Shown here: one piece after another, positions 6,701 to 6,790 of the stretch | How the letters are laid out: each line of letters opens with the position of its first letter | Position numbering within the stretch: the first letter of the stretch is position 1 | NCBI GenBank assembly: GCA_035540755.1 | Contig: DATLGD010000002.1 | Coordinates: 1-6,790, forward strand | Origin: DATLGD01 sp035540755 | GTDB lineage: Bacteria > Actinomycetota > Actinomycetes > Mycobacteriales > SCTD01 | Reading direction: 5' to 3' | DNA length: 6,790 bases | Made by a program: the position numbers and the translations under genes | The notes under the pieces: generated by a model | The model's database searches: none | Seen by the model: the letters and a program-made list of their open reading frames with translations, nothing else | What the model was told of the DNA's origin: nothing

Positions 6701-6708
6701 CCCCCCTC
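6701..6708 (-). promoter_or_regulatory. Ribosome binding site of the propeller gene
   Basis: The minus strand reads GAGGGGGG, with the GAGG portion about 8-9 nt before the ATG at 6695. It supports that ATG over the GTG at 6725, which would leave a polar extension ahead of the signal peptide. The rest of the upstream region to the window end (6709-6790) shows no promoter I can defend. Confidence 0.6.
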
Positions 6709-6790
6709 GCCGGGCCGCACGGCACCGGGCGAGTGGACAGTTCGCCGCGTACGACCGGATTCCTGCCGGGGCGCCCCGCGGAACCCCCGG

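Noticed and set aside
6767..6778. 12-bp palindrome CGGGGCGCCCCG upstream of the propeller gene
   Set aside because: It is pure GC in a GC-rich background, so chance is a good explanation. There is no second copy and no promoter to tie it to.

Overview
The window is very GC-rich. Third codon positions are almost always G or C, GTG starts are common, and long open frames run antisense to every gene, all of which fits a high-GC actinobacterium. The style of the P450 and of the paired GTPases would suit Geodermatophilaceae or a related soil lineage. That placement is inference from base composition and gene content; there is no rRNA or other marker.

Layout from left to right: (1) 1-574, minus strand: the N-terminal 191 codons of a cytochrome P450 that runs off the left edge. 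(2) 575-684: a 110-bp divergent intergenic region holding a perfect 10-bp inverted repeat and, at its right end, a -10-like hexamer placed as for a leaderless transcript. (3) 685-1290, plus strand: a His-containing polytopic membrane protein of unknown function. (4) 1320-3020 and 3017-4600, plus strand: two paralogous dynamin-like/Era-like GTPases joined by an ATGA stop-start overlap. (5) 4602-6695, minus strand: a secreted FG-GAP/VCBS-type beta-propeller protein converging on the GTPases with one base between the two stop codons. (6) 6696-6790: its upstream region, cut by the right edge.

The three plus-strand genes are close enough (29-nt gap, then 4-nt overlap) to be one operon. Its core is the GTPase pair. 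The downstream protein keeps all G motifs and has two C-terminal membrane segments. The upstream one keeps the P-loop and G3 but has lost the base-recognition G4 and G5 motifs, and it has a glycine-rich hydrophobic hairpin instead of clear membrane helices. This resembles the tandem bacterial dynamin-like pairs, such as Streptomyces DynA/DynB, that act together at membranes; the assignment is inference. Nothing in the sequence ties the P450 or the propeller protein to the GTPases, apart from the shared divergent promoter region and the convergent 3' junction.
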